Assembly (NCBI GenBank): GCA_017642855.1
Contig: JAEPOO010000002.1
Location: 829,545-893,544 of the forward strand
DNA: 64,000 nucleotides
From: Pseudomonadales bacterium
GTDB taxonomy: Bacteria; Pseudomonadota; Gammaproteobacteria; Pseudomonadales; Azotimanducaceae
Reading direction: 5' to 3'
The translations under genes and the position numbers were made by a program. Of the stretch, positions 1 to 8,657 are shown piece by piece (the stretch's first letter is position 1; each line of letters opens with the position of its first letter). The notes beneath the pieces are model-generated. The model made no database searches. It worked only from the letters and a program-made list of their open reading frames with translations, and was not told where the DNA came from.

Positions 1-1
1 T

Positions 2-544
2 GCGCTGTACGCTGCCGGCCAGGACTACGGCATTCACCCCTTTGGTGAGCAGGCCACTAACATGCTGCGCCTTGAAGCCGGCTTCATCATGCCGGGCTAT
101 GAATTTAATGAGGCGTTAAAGACAGTTCACTTTGAGTTTGATCAGACGCCTTTCGAGCTCAATCTGGGTTGGATGGTAGATTTCAAGAAACCGCACTTCA
201 ACGGCAGATCGGCACTTGTTGAGGAAGCCCGACGCGGTCCAAAATACACCTTAACTAAGCTGGATATTGAAGGTAATAAGCCGGCCGACGGTTCGTTTAT
301 CTATAACAGTAAACGCTGCACGACCGATATCGGCTACGTCACTTCCGCGATGTGGTCTCCGGTAGTGAAATCAAATATCGCATTGGCGATGATCGAAACC
401 CCTTACCTAAACGGTGAACTCTGGGCTGAGATCAACTACGAGAAAGAACTTCGGCAGTTCCATAAAGTGGCACGTTGCAAAATCCAGGATGCACCTTTTT
501 GGAGCCCTGAAAGGGCTCGATTGACGCCGCCGTCTGACTTTTAA
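2..544 (+). CDS. GcvT-fold (aminomethyltransferase-like) protein, C-terminal part
   Basis: The reading frame is open from the window edge, so only the last 180 residues are present. The visible part resembles the end of the tetrahydrofolate-binding GcvT fold and its C-terminal barrel: a NMLRLEAGF stretch (residues about 20-28 of the visible part), then LGWMVDFKKPHFNGRSAL, equivalent to the LGW...F.G..AL segment of aminomethyltransferases. It ends with APFWSPERAR, a tail I associate with GcvT-like demethylases. Family members move one-carbon units from a donor (glycine, dimethylglycine, DMSP or aryl methyl ethers) to tetrahydrofolate. The substrate cannot be told from this part. The formyl-THF deformylase gene purU lies 0.8 kb away on the other strand, which fits a one-carbon theme but proves nothing. 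The N-terminus lies outside the window. Confidence 0.8.
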   Translation, partial: ALYAAGQDYGIHPFGEQATNMLRLEAGFIMPGYEFNEALKTVHFEFDQTPFELNLGWMVDFKKPHFNGRSALVEEARRGPKYTLTKLDIEGNKPADGSFIYNSKRCTTDIGYVTSAMWSPVVKSNIALAMIETPYLNGELWAEINYEKELRQFHKVARCKIQDAPFWSPERARLTPPSDF

Positions 545-604
545 CGCTTTTCCGACTTGTCTTTTCTGGGCTAGAATCGAGCCACACCCCTGAAATGAGA
601 CAGT

Positions 605-1360
605 ATGGTCAAACCAGCGGATTTCGTTGCCAGCTATATCGAAGCCTGGAACGAACACAACGCGAAACACGTCGCGGAGCACCTGACTCCAGACGGGGTG
701 TACCATGACGTTCCAACAAAAGAGCTGCACCCTCGTAAGGAACTGATCGCCTATCTCTCTGATTTCTTCAGCCAGGACCAGAATCATTATGAGCTTGAAG
801 GCGACATCACCAGCGGTAAAGACTCCATTGCTTTCCAATACCGTGTGTCTTCTGAAGAAGAAGATGAGATCTGGTTCGGCGCGGAGTTTGTCACGCTCCA
901 AGGTGATAAGGCGGTTCAGATTATGGACTACTACCGAGAGCCGATCATTCGCGCCCTTGGTTCCGGTCAAAAATATGCAAAATCCGGGTTGAGTGATGAA
1001 CTGCTAAACCGTTACAAGGAGCGTCTGGTGCAACTCATGGATGATGAGAAAGCATTCATGAATCCGGGCTTGACGCTTCCGAAACTCTCTTCTTTGGTCC
1101 AATGTCCGATTAATCATTTGTCTCAGGTGATCAATGCTGGGTTCGAGATGAGTTTCTTCGACTATTTGAATAGTCATCGAATCGAAGAAGCGAAGCGTAT
1201 TCTTGCAGAACCCAGCGACCATCCGCAGCCGATTCTCAGCGTTGCCTTCGAGGTCGGTTTTAACTCTAATTCTGCATTTTATTCAGCGTTCAAGCGAATA
1301 TGTGGACAAACACCAGCTCAGTTCAGAAAAGAGCAGCTCGCCAGCGAAAACTCCGGTTGA
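605..1360 (+). CDS. SnoaL-like domain fused to AraC-type DNA-binding domain
   Basis: This 251-residue protein joins two domains rarely seen together. Residues about 1-115 look like an NTF2/SnoaL-like alpha+beta cone (opening FVASYIEAWNEHNAKHVAEHL, then a GVYHDVPT strand and a final QIMDYYREP), a fold that usually binds small hydrophobic ligands. Residues about 155-245 are an AraC-family helix-turn-helix pair: the first helix set around LPKLSSLVQCPINHLSQVI, then SFFDYLNSHRIEEAKRIL, and the second set SVAFEVGFNSNSAFYSAFKRICGQTPAQFRK, the classic AraC signature. A ligand-responsive transcription factor is the natural inference. It starts 60 bp after the GcvT-like gene and is convergent with purU, 8 bp away. 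No signal peptide or membrane segment is seen. Its targets are unknown. Confidence 0.85.
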   Translation: MVKPADFVASYIEAWNEHNAKHVAEHLTPDGVYHDVPTKELHPRKELIAYLSDFFSQDQNHYELEGDITSGKDSIAFQYRVSSEEEDEIWFGAEFVTLQGDKAVQIMDYYREPIIRALGSGQKYAKSGLSDELLNRYKERLVQLMDDEKAFMNPGLTLPKLSSLVQCPINHLSQVINAGFEMSFFDYLNSHRIEEAKRILAEPSDHPQPILSVAFEVGFNSNSAFYSAFKRICGQTPAQFRKEQLASENSG

Positions 1361-1368
1361 TCGTGTGA

Positions 1369-2235
1369 CTAAGAGAAAACGACCGTCTTGTTGCCGTGAA
1401 TGATGACTCTGTCCTGCAGGTGGTAAAGAACGCCTCTTGAGAGGACGGCACGCTCTACATCTCTTCCAAGTCGAACCATGTCAGCACGGTCACATGAGTG
1501 ACTGACGCGAATAACGTCCTGTTCAATGATGGGTCCTTCATCCAGATCTTCTGTGACATAGTGTGATGTCGCCCCGATGAGTTTGACGCCACGATCGTAG
1601 GCTTTCTGATAGGGATCAGCACCAATGAACGAAGGCAGGAAACTGTGATGAATGTTTATGACCCTGCCCCGGTATTCCTCGCACAAGTCGGGCGGAAGTA
1701 TTTGCATATACCTGGCTAAGACGATGCAATCAGCGCCGTGCCGACTGATCACCTCTGCGGTCTTTGCGAAAGCTTCGGATTTGTCGTTTTTTGGTACAGG
1801 GATGTGATGGAAGGGGATGCCATGCCACTCAACCATGCTTCTTAGGTTTTCGTGATTCGAAATGACACAGGGGATGTCGCAGAGGAGTTCCCCAGCTTTC
1901 CATCGATAAAGCAGGTCAGTCAAACAATGTGATGCCTTGCTGGCTAAAAGTATGACCTTCTGTCTGCTGGCGTTGTCGCGAACATGCCAGTTCATCTGGA
2001 ATTCGTCCGCGATCGGCATGAAGTCCTTCTCGAATACATCGACACTCACAGACATGGTTGACGTGTCGATAACGTTTCTCATAAAAAACCAGCGGTCCCG
2101 GCTATCGGTATGATGGTTGGACTCCATCAGGGATCCGCCGAGTTCAGAGATGTAGTTCGCAACAGCGGCAACGATGCCCGTTTTATCGGGGCACGATACA
2201 ACGAGGGTAATGGTGGGCGTTATCGAATCGTTCAT
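1369..2235 (-). CDS. purU: Formyltetrahydrofolate deformylase
   Basis: PurU hydrolyses 10-formyl-THF to formate and THF, balancing the one-carbon pool and feeding formate to PurT. An N-terminal ACT domain (about residues 8-85, beginning LVVSCPDKTGIVAAVANYI) precedes a formyltransferase-like hydrolase domain. That domain shows INIHHSFLPSF, with the conserved Asn and His, and TEDLDEGPIIEQD, with the catalytic Asp region. The length of 288 residues is normal. I choose the ATG at 2235 over one at 2253 because the latter falls against the foot of a perfect 12-bp hairpin and adds six residues not expected before the ACT strand; neither has a clear Shine-Dalgarno. It is the last gene of a minus-strand run behind mmsA, 66 bp downstream of the mmsA stop. 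Confidence 0.93.
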   Translation of the reverse strand: MNDSITPTITLVVSCPDKTGIVAAVANYISELGGSLMESNHHTDSRDRWFFMRNVIDTSTMSVSVDVFEKDFMPIADEFQMNWHVRDNASRQKVILLASKASHCLTDLLYRWKAGELLCDIPCVISNHENLRSMVEWHGIPFHHIPVPKNDKSEAFAKTAEVISRHGADCIVLARYMQILPPDLCEEYRGRVINIHHSFLPSFIGADPYQKAYDRGVKLIGATSHYVTEDLDEGPIIEQDVIRVSHSCDRADMVRLGRDVERAVLSRGVLYHLQDRVIIHGNKTVVFS

Positions 2236-2253
2236 GGTAGGGATACTACCCAT

Positions 2254-2284
2254 CCGACCCGCAGGTATCGTGCCTGCGGGTCGG
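2254..2284 (-). promoter_or_regulatory. Perfect 12-bp hairpin between mmsA and purU
   Basis: CCGACCCGCAGG (2254-2265) and its exact complement (2273-2284) flank a 7-nt loop. The hairpin lies 17 nt downstream of the mmsA stop and just upstream of purU, on the same strand. No T-run follows on either strand, so a standard intrinsic terminator is doubtful. It may attenuate read-through, protect the mmsA mRNA end, or occlude purU initiation. A second small inverted repeat (GGTAG...CTACC, 2236-2250) sits directly before the chosen purU ATG. Confidence 0.6.
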
Positions 2285-2301
2285 CGAGGAAATCGGCGCG
2301 T

Positions 2302-3795
2302 TTACTTTGAGCTTCCTGGGAAAGCGAAGTCCATCTTGCTGTTTGCGTTTGGCGAGAGCCAACGCTCCGTAATGGTTTTTCTTCGAGTATAGAAAGCAAC
2401 GCCGTCTGGTCCATAAGCGGCGAGATCGCCGAAGCGAGAGTCTTTCCAGCCTCCGAAGCTGTGATTAGCGACAGGCACGGGTAGCGGAACGTTGATACCA
2501 ACCATCCCCGCCTCAACCTCGTCTGCATATTGTCTTGCTGAGTAACCGTCCCGGGTAAATATGCAGCTGCCGTTTCCGTACTGGCTCCCGTTGACGATCT
2601 CCATGGCTTCAGCTGCAGTTTCGGCCCGTACAAGACACAGTACAGGTCCGAAAATCTCCTCGTCATAAACCGACATTCCAGGTTTTACATGATCAAACAA
2701 TGTGCCGCCCAAGAAGTAGCCAGGGCTTTGATAGCTGGGGTGTTGACGGCCATCAACGAGAAGCGTCGCTCCCTGTTTCTCTCCCTGATCGATAAGGTCA
2801 AGAATTTTTTCGAGTTGCGGAGCGCTGTTCACAGGACCCATATCGAGGTTTTGATCGCCGGGACCAATTTTTAGCGAGGCAACTTTTTCGCTGAGTATCT
2901 TGGCCATTTTGTCAGCGGTGTCTTCACCTACGCTCACGACAACACTCAGGGCCATGCATCGTTGTCCGCAGGAACCATAAGCAGCGCCCATGATGGCATT
3001 ACTCGCTGCTTCAAGGTCTGCATCGGGAAGGATCACAGCATGATTTTTTGCGCCACCCAATGCTTGAACACGTTTACCGCGCTCACTCGCGTTGCTGTAT
3101 ATGGACCTCGCGACGGGTGTTGAACCCACAAAGCTCGCTGCTTTGATCTCGTCATGCCCGAGCAGAAGCTTGGATGTGGTTCCGTCTCCTTGTACGACAT
3201 TTAGCACGCCGTCTGGTAGCCCTGCTTCTTTAAACAAGGCGGCGATCTTTATCGCTGCCGAGGGCACCTTTTCTGACGGCTTCAGTACGAATGTGTTGCC
3301 GCAGGCGATGGCGAGTGGGTACATCCACATGGGCACCATCGCAGGGAAGTTAAATGGCGTAATCCCAGCGCAGACACCCACAGGCGCTAATTCGCTCCAG
3401 CTGTCGATGTCAGGCCCAACAGATCGGCTATGTTCACCTTTGAGGTGCTCAGCGATACCGGTGGCGTATTCAACATTTTCAATGCCACGTTGTAACTCAC
3501 CTTTTGCATCGACCAGTGTCTTGCCGTGTTCTTCTGTGATGAGCGCACAAATGTCGTCAGAATTTTTTTGCAGGAGAGAATGATATTCTCTGAGGATCGC
3601 TGCCCGCTTTGCGGGTTCCTTGTTCCGCCAGGTTGGCAGTGCACTTTTCGCTGACATCACGGCGGCATCAACAACGCTTTGATCTGCGACCATGACCTCT
3701 GAGACGGTTTCACCAGTTGCAGGATTAATCACAGGGATTGTGTTGTTGCCCTGTTCGCTAATTTCACCGTTTATAAAGTGGGGGATGGCTGCCAT
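2302..3795 (-). CDS. mmsA: CoA-acylating methylmalonate-semialdehyde dehydrogenase
   Basis: The enzyme oxidises methylmalonate or malonate semialdehyde to propionyl- or acetyl-CoA using NAD and CoA (valine, beta-alanine and inositol breakdown). The 497-residue protein starts MAAIPHFINGE and keeps the family signatures: ITPFNFPAMVPMWMYP (about 145-160), the NAD-binding GST-type turn SFVGST (about 221-226), and GSCGQRCMA with catalytic Cys280. The start at 3795 is well supported. AAAGGAG lies 7 nt upstream, and the ATG shares its A with the stop codon of the PuuD-like gene (TGATG), implying translational coupling. Pairing with a gamma-glutamyl-GABA hydrolase-like gene suggests an amine or beta-amino acid catabolic operon, where this dehydrogenase could take a C3 semialdehyde. 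Confidence 0.93.
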   Translation of the reverse strand: MAAIPHFINGEISEQGNNTIPVINPATGETVSEVMVADQSVVDAAVMSAKSALPTWRNKEPAKRAAILREYHSLLQKNSDDICALITEEHGKTLVDAKGELQRGIENVEYATGIAEHLKGEHSRSVGPDIDSWSELAPVGVCAGITPFNFPAMVPMWMYPLAIACGNTFVLKPSEKVPSAAIKIAALFKEAGLPDGVLNVVQGDGTTSKLLLGHDEIKAASFVGSTPVARSIYSNASERGKRVQALGGAKNHAVILPDADLEAASNAIMGAAYGSCGQRCMALSVVVSVGEDTADKMAKILSEKVASLKIGPGDQNLDMGPVNSAPQLEKILDLIDQGEKQGATLLVDGRQHPSYQSPGYFLGGTLFDHVKPGMSVYDEEIFGPVLCLVRAETAAEAMEIVNGSQYGNGSCIFTRDGYSARQYADEVEAGMVGINVPLPVPVANHSFGGWKDSRFGDLAAYGPDGVAFYTRRKTITERWLSPNANSKMDFAFPGSSK

Positions 3796-4565
3796 CAGCA
3801 TGCTCCTTTGTTCATGTTTGCTTTGATTCGCTCTTTGAACCAATCGAACAACACTCGATAGTGTTGATTATCCGAGAACTTCCACTCGGGATGCCATTGT
3901 ACGCCAAGCACATCCTGTCCCGGCAAAGAGAAAGCTTCGATGAGTCCGTCGTCGGCGACCGCCTCGATATGCAGCCCTGGCGCCAGATCTCGAATGCCCT
4001 GGCCGTGTAAAGAATTCACCTCCAAGGTTTCTGCGCCGATCAGGTTTTTCAAGAGGCCTCCTGATTGTACAGAGACTCGATGTGACGCGGCGTATTGGTT
4101 CTCACGTGACTGAGTAGTGTCTTCTCGATGATCTCCATAACCCTCGACTTCATGAACGGCAGGGTGGAGGGTTCCTCCAAGAGCCACATTGAGTTCCTGA
4201 AAACCTCGACAGACAGCAAATAGTGGGATGGCTTTTTCCAGACACTTGTCAATAAGAGGAAACGTCAGGTCATCTCGTTGGATATCCAGCATCATTTCCC
4301 GGAGTTCCCCTCCGTAACGATCTGGGTGCACATTGCTTGGGCTGCCGGTAAGAAATACGCCATCGACACGATCCAAAATGTCATCGAGTTGAAGGGTGTT
4401 TCCAATCGGCGTCAGGTCTTTTCCCTGGCCCCAAGCGGGCATAACAAATGGAATTGCATCTGCGCCGTGTACCACGGCGTTGATGTATTTTTCGCCGACA
4501 CAGTGAAACGGATGTATGCCAACTTGACGAACATCGCTGGGAATAAGAACGATGGGTTTAGGCAT
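3795..4565 (-). CDS. Class I glutamine amidotransferase-like gamma-glutamyl-GABA hydrolase (PuuD family)
   Basis: PuuD-type peptidase C26 enzymes release glutamate from gamma-glutamylated amines such as gamma-glutamyl-GABA in polyamine degradation. At 256 residues the protein matches the usual length of about 254. The nucleophile elbow FAVCRGFQELN places Cys119, and GVQWHPEW supplies His225 and Glu227, completing the triad; NSLHGQGI is another family motif. I choose MPKPIVLIPSD (4565) as the start because it begins the first beta strand; an ATG 16 codons upstream adds unlikely sequence. The gene overlaps the end of the upstream membrane-protein gene by 8 bp and its stop overlaps the mmsA start, so these genes form one operon. 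Assignment to polyamines is an inference supported by the spermidine-dehydrogenase-like genes nearby. Confidence 0.88.
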   Translation of the reverse strand: MPKPIVLIPSDVRQVGIHPFHCVGEKYINAVVHGADAIPFVMPAWGQGKDLTPIGNTLQLDDILDRVDGVFLTGSPSNVHPDRYGGELREMMLDIQRDDLTFPLIDKCLEKAIPLFAVCRGFQELNVALGGTLHPAVHEVEGYGDHREDTTQSRENQYAASHRVSVQSGGLLKNLIGAETLEVNSLHGQGIRDLAPGLHIEAVADDGLIEAFSLPGQDVLGVQWHPEWKFSDNQHYRVLFDWFKERIKANMNKGAC

Positions 4566-5487
4566 GAACGGCTCTCGCTTGAGTGAATGGCTGGGTATAA
4601 AGCATGGTTCCAAGTCCGACAGCCATCAGTGGGATGAAAGGTTCAAAGGGCCAGTAAGGCAGCCAAAGCACCAGCGCCTCAGACCAGGCGGGTTGCGTCA
4701 GATAGTTCGTCACCTGATCCTGCCAATAAAGGCCTGTGGCGGAAAGCGCCAGTCCCGCCATGATGATCAACGAGCCAATGATTCTAAATACAGCAGGGAC
4801 GTCGGTGCGGCCCCTTTTCAGTCGCAGCTTGCCCCATGCAGCGATGCGGAGCACAAAGGTGATAAAGCCTGCCCAGTAATACACATGGTCATGCCACTCA
4901 GGGTTTTCGTAATAGGAAACGTTCCACCAGTAGACGACAAACACGTAAGCCCATAAGACGTAGATCCCGCACGTATGGAGGAGCCGCCACTGTCGGCTCG
5001 TCAGGTAGCTTCTGAATGGTTGAAAGGAAGTGATGAGCATGAAGGTGAGGAAGATGTAACCAATGCTGCCCTCAAGTTCATTGCGAAAGAGGTAAACCTC
5101 TTCGTAGTAATAGTCATTAAATCCAAGCGACATCCTGGCAATGAATGCTGCCTGCCAGGCCATAGCTACCGCGAAACAAAATCCCAGATAGCGTCTGTTA
5201 CGTAACAGCCAGGAAGAAAATGGGCCCGGGAAAAGTTTTTGGAGTGCCGATGCAGATGCGACAATGTAAATAAAGGGGATTGAGAACCGAACGGAGTATC
5301 CGATCATGTCAGACACGCCAGTGGCGGTCCCCAGATCTACGCGGTGCATTTCCAGGATCATGAGCAAGCTCATGGGTGTGGAGACCAGCAGGAACAGCCC
5401 CCAGGCATTCAATGCGGGCGCACGCGCCAGATTTTTGAGGTTTTTTTCCATGGTGGCCATCATCAACGAACCTGGGCTCTGCGTCAT
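4558..5487 (-). CDS. Ferric-reductase-like multi-pass membrane protein
   Basis: This 309-residue integral membrane protein has about seven or eight hydrophobic segments, for example around WGLFLLVSTPMSLLMIL, RFSIPFIYIVASASAL, YLGFCFAVAMAWQAAFI, YIFLTFMLITSF, GIYVLWAYVFVVYWW and IIGSLIIMAGLALSATGLYW. The segment LLRNRRYLGF and the later RQWRLLHTCGIYVLWAY resemble the ferric-reductase-like transmembrane domain (PF01794/MsrQ type), in which paired His residues bind haem b. No flavin or NAD domain is attached, so electrons would have to come from a partner. It is the first gene of the minus-strand operon running through puuD-like, mmsA and purU. The start is uncertain; internal ATGs at 5463, 5460 and 5451 are alternatives and no strong ribosome site is visible. 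Confidence 0.7.
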   Translation of the reverse strand: MTQSPGSLMMATMEKNLKNLARAPALNAWGLFLLVSTPMSLLMILEMHRVDLGTATGVSDMIGYSVRFSIPFIYIVASASALQKLFPGPFSSWLLRNRRYLGFCFAVAMAWQAAFIARMSLGFNDYYYEEVYLFRNELEGSIGYIFLTFMLITSFQPFRSYLTSRQWRLLHTCGIYVLWAYVFVVYWWNVSYYENPEWHDHVYYWAGFITFVLRIAAWGKLRLKRGRTDVPAVFRIIGSLIIMAGLALSATGLYWQDQVTNYLTQPAWSEALVLWLPYWPFEPFIPLMAVGLGTMLYTQPFTQARAVHA

Positions 5488-5599
5488 TTTTGCCTATAGG
5501 ACGAGTAACATCTTTGCGATCCTGTAGGCGAGGCAGTGAAATAAAGACCATATGGACTACATTGAAGGTCCGAAAAACTGTCAGTTCGGGTCAGCAATT

Positions 5600-5809
5600 A
5601 TGAATCGGATAGTGATATGGATAAAGGCTAGCATGGCTCTGGTACCCTTTATCTTTGTGATGTTCGCCCTTTACAGACTCGAAGTGGCTGGGATCTTGAT
5701 GACTGAGACACCGCATAGGGGGAAGATTTCTGTCTTCCTTCTTACGGTCGGCATGGCGCTGTCTTTTTTTGCTTACACCCTGCTCTTCGAACGAAGGAAG
5801 GAGGACTAA
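5600..5809 (+). CDS. Small two-helix membrane protein
   Basis: A short frame of 69 codons encodes two likely transmembrane helices (around IWIKASMALVPFIFVMFALY and ISVFLLTVGMALSFFAYTLLF) separated by a short charged loop, and ends in ERRKED. The stop is directly followed by ATG 5811 of the next gene, whose GGAGG site lies inside this frame, so the two are probably translated together. I do not recognise the family. It may anchor or assist the downstream flavoprotein, or be the first gene of the operon with an independent role. An in-frame ATG at 5552 would add 16 residues, but MNRIVIWIK is a more typical membrane-protein start. Confidence 0.6.
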   Translation: MNRIVIWIKASMALVPFIFVMFALYRLEVAGILMTETPHRGKISVFLLTVGMALSFFAYTLLFERRKED

Positions 5810-5810
5810 C

Positions 5811-7388
5811 ATGGACGTAATTGTTATTGGCGGTGGCCACAATGGATTAACGGCGGCCAACTACCTTGCCATGGGCGGGCTTAAGGTTTGTGTACTTGAG
5901 CAAAGACACATTGTCGGTGGCGCGGCGGTGAGTGAAGAGTTCCATCCCGGTTTTCGCAATTCCGTCGCCTCGTTCCTGGTCAGTTTGCTTCGGAACGAAG
6001 TGATCGAAGAGCTCCGGTTATCGGAATATGGCTATAGCGCAACAGTTGTAGAGACGGGTTTCTATCCCGACTCCAACGGAGACTATTTGTTGTTGAATGG
6101 CGATGATCTACATGATCGACGAGAAATTGCCCGGTTCTCCAATAGTGATTTCGATAACCTGAACGACTTTCACGCAGTTGTGGACAAGGTGGGTGCCGTA
6201 CTTTCCGAGCAATGGTTGCGGGAGCCGCCCCGATTGCACGGAGGTGGTGTCAGTGACCTTTTGGATGCGGTGAAACTCGGTCTTGATATTCGAAAGTTAG
6301 ATGCCGAGGCGCGATGGCGTTTTTTACAGTTCTTTCTCGGTCCACCTGACACCATCATCGAACGCTGGTTCGATAGCGAGAAAGTCAAAGCGATGATTGC
6401 CGCCAGCATCACGCCGGGGAACTATGCGTCCTTGCAACAACCCGGAGCGAGTCTTGCGATGCTGCACCATGCCGTCGGAGAGGTGGCTGGAGAGAAGGGC
6501 GCCTGGGGCATTGTTCCTGGAGGGATGGGCACGATAACTCAGGCGATGGCGAAATCGGCTCTGGATAAAGGTGTCGATATCAGAATAAACGCATCTGTCG
6601 AGAAGATCATCGTCGAAAGCGGTATGGTGAAAGGTGTTCGTCTCTTAGGTGGTGAGGAACTCTTTGCGCCAATTGTTGCTGCCAATACCGATCCAAACAG
6701 AACGTTCTTAAAACTCGTTGGTAAAGAGCACCTGCCTGACGCTTTCGCGCGTGACATTGAGGGATTCCGCCAGGAATCAGCATCTTTGCGCATTAACCTC
6801 GCACTGAGTGGGCTACCGGACTTTGCCTGTTTGCCTGGCACTGAACTCGCCGAACATCATCGCAGCAGCATGATGATGGTGGAGAGTAAGGATCATATTG
6901 AACAGGCATACGCGTCAGCGAAACTGGGTATTCCAGCGAATCCGCCGATTATTGAGGCACTTATTCCGAGCACCATGGATGATTCGCTTACCGATGAACC
7001 TGACACTCATGTGATGAGCTTGCTCTGCAAGTATATGCCTTACGAACTTGCCGACGGTGAACATTGGGATGACGCAAAACCTCGCGTCTTTGAGCAAATC
7101 ATGGATCACGTTCAGACCATGGTTCCGAATATCAGGGAAATCGTGGTTGGGCACCAGTGTTTGAGTCCGCTTGATCTGGAGCGAATGTTTGGGATGACAC
7201 GAGGTGATATATGCCATGGAAAGCTTGAGCCTGATCAGCTATTTAGTGCGAGGCCGCACCCTGATGCGGCGCAGTATTCGACACCGGTGAAGGGCCTGTA
7301 CCTGTGTGGTTCGGGCGCGCACCCTGGTGGCGGTGTAACAGGTGCACCAGGTCGCAATGCGGCGAAGAAAATACTGAGGTCCCTATAA
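5811..7388 (+). CDS. Phytoene-desaturase-like FAD oxidoreductase (CrtI/PYROXD2 type)
   Basis: This 525-residue flavoprotein opens with a dinucleotide-binding fold, VIVIGGGHNGLTAANYLAMG (residues 3-22), then VLEQRHIVGGAAVSEEF. It closes with the CrtI-like FAD-binding tail GLYLCGSGAHPGGGVTGAPG near the C-terminus. The GGGHNGL and HPGGGV forms are typical of the PYROXD2-like branch, whose bacterial substrates are mostly unknown, rather than of true carotenoid desaturases. The start is set by AAGGAGG seven nucleotides before ATG 5811. The gene follows the small membrane protein without a gap and is three bases from the amine oxidase gene, so an operon 5600-10543 is likely. Desaturation or dehydrogenation of a lipid-like or amine substrate is inferred only. 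Confidence 0.85.
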   Translation: MDVIVIGGGHNGLTAANYLAMGGLKVCVLEQRHIVGGAAVSEEFHPGFRNSVASFLVSLLRNEVIEELRLSEYGYSATVVETGFYPDSNGDYLLLNGDDLHDRREIARFSNSDFDNLNDFHAVVDKVGAVLSEQWLREPPRLHGGGVSDLLDAVKLGLDIRKLDAEARWRFLQFFLGPPDTIIERWFDSEKVKAMIAASITPGNYASLQQPGASLAMLHHAVGEVAGEKGAWGIVPGGMGTITQAMAKSALDKGVDIRINASVEKIIVESGMVKGVRLLGGEELFAPIVAANTDPNRTFLKLVGKEHLPDAFARDIEGFRQESASLRINLALSGLPDFACLPGTELAEHHRSSMMMVESKDHIEQAYASAKLGIPANPPIIEALIPSTMDDSLTDEPDTHVMSLLCKYMPYELADGEHWDDAKPRVFEQIMDHVQTMVPNIREIVVGHQCLSPLDLERMFGMTRGDICHGKLEPDQLFSARPHPDAAQYSTPVKGLYLCGSGAHPGGGVTGAPGRNAAKKILRSL

Positions 7389-7391
7389 GTC

Positions 7392-8657
7392 ATGGTGGAG
7401 CGCGTTCTTGTGGTCGGCGCGGGAATATCGGGTCTGGCTGCTGCACGATTACTTCGCGACCAGGGCGTTCATGTCACGGTTCTGGAGGCAAGGGACAGAC
7501 TCGGAGGCAGGACCTACACCTCCAATGCACTCGGGCTCCCTCTGGATACAGGAGCGAGTTGGCTGCACGGATTGAAGAACAACGTGCTCATGAATGTTGC
7601 CCAGGAACTGGGCCTGAGTATCGACGTTACCGAATTTGGTGACACAACAATCTATGGTTCAGATCGAGAAGAAGACCGGTTGTTGGATGAGATTGAGGAC
7701 GAACTTGAGACAGCTTTTTTTGAACGGGCAGAGAACCGTGATTCGGAGGAAACCGTTGCGCAGGCGATGCAGGGCCTTCCCGAACAGTTCGGTCTATCTG
7801 AACAACAATGGCATCACTTCCTGGGAGTGACGATCGAAGCTGATTGGGCAGGTGATGTCGATGATCTCACCGTCGCAGCGCTGCTTGAAGGAGAAGAACC
7901 GAAGGGTGGAGATGCGACCATAAGAGGTGGTTACGTGCAGATAATCGAGCATCTTTCCGCTGAACTTGATGTGCGTTTGAATACCCCAGTCCTTTTGATT
8001 GAGCACCGCTCAGACGGCGTGCTTGTCACCACCAAATCGGAGCAGTTCTCCGGTGATCGAGTGGTGGTGACAATCCCACTGTCGATTCTGAAAACGGGCA
8101 AACCAACTTTCAGTCCGCCCCTGCCTGATGATCATCAGACTGCCATTGATGGCCTCAGAGTCGGACTATTGAACAAGGTGTTTTTAAAGTTTCCTAAGGT
8201 GTTCTGGGATGCTGAGGAGGCCTTTTTCACGGTACAGAATTCCCAAAGGGGGCGTTTCGTGACGTGGATGAACCTCTATCTGACCACGGGAGAGCCTTTG
8301 CTGGTTGCTTTCAATGCAGCTCGCGCGGCGCAGGATGTTGAATATCTCTCGGATACCGAGACTGTTGATGAAGCAATGAATATTCTCAGAGAAATCTTTG
8401 GTTCAAATATTCCTGTACCGATGAGTTACCAGATCACCCGCTGGGGAAAAGATCCTTGGAGTCAGGGATCCTACTCCTATCTGGGCAAGGGTTCAGACCC
8501 TAAGATGAGAGGGTCTCTTTCAAAACCTGTGGGTAGTCGTCTGTTCTTTGCCGGTGAAGCAACACACAGTGAATTTCCCGCCTCCGCGCATGGTGCTTAC
8601 CTATCGGGTTTGAGGGCAGCAAGCGAAATTTTATCTATGGGTTCGGCAGAAAAGTGA
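7392..8657 (+). CDS. FAD-dependent amine oxidase family protein
   Basis: The 421-residue protein has the flavin monoamine/polyamine oxidase layout. The N-terminal Rossmann motif is VVGAGISGLAAARLLRDQG (about residues 6-24), followed by LEARDRLGGRTYT and LDTGASWLHG. The C-terminal FAD-contact motif is FFAGEATHSEFPASAHGAYL. The GASWLHG and GEATH forms are those of plant-type polyamine oxidases and LSD1-like amine oxidases, which oxidise secondary amines to aldehyde plus H2O2. No signal peptide is visible. The gene begins three bases after the previous stop, and its own stop overlaps the GTG start of the next gene (GTGA), indicating translational coupling to the spermidine-dehydrogenase-like gene. 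The amine substrate is not shown by the sequence. Confidence 0.88.
   Translation: MVERVLVVGAGISGLAAARLLRDQGVHVTVLEARDRLGGRTYTSNALGLPLDTGASWLHGLKNNVLMNVAQELGLSIDVTEFGDTTIYGSDREEDRLLDEIEDELETAFFERAENRDSEETVAQAMQGLPEQFGLSEQQWHHFLGVTIEADWAGDVDDLTVAALLEGEEPKGGDATIRGGYVQIIEHLSAELDVRLNTPVLLIEHRSDGVLVTTKSEQFSGDRVVVTIPLSILKTGKPTFSPPLPDDHQTAIDGLRVGLLNKVFLKFPKVFWDAEEAFFTVQNSQRGRFVTWMNLYLTTGEPLLVAFNAARAAQDVEYLSDTETVDEAMNILREIFGSNIPVPMSYQITRWGKDPWSQGSYSYLGKGSDPKMRGSLSKPVGSRLFFAGEATHSEFPASAHGAYLSGLRAASEILSMGSAEK

Noticed and set aside
407..970. A 187-codon minus-strand frame across the GcvT-like/AraC junction
   Set aside because: It runs opposite two well-supported genes and has no recognisable domain.
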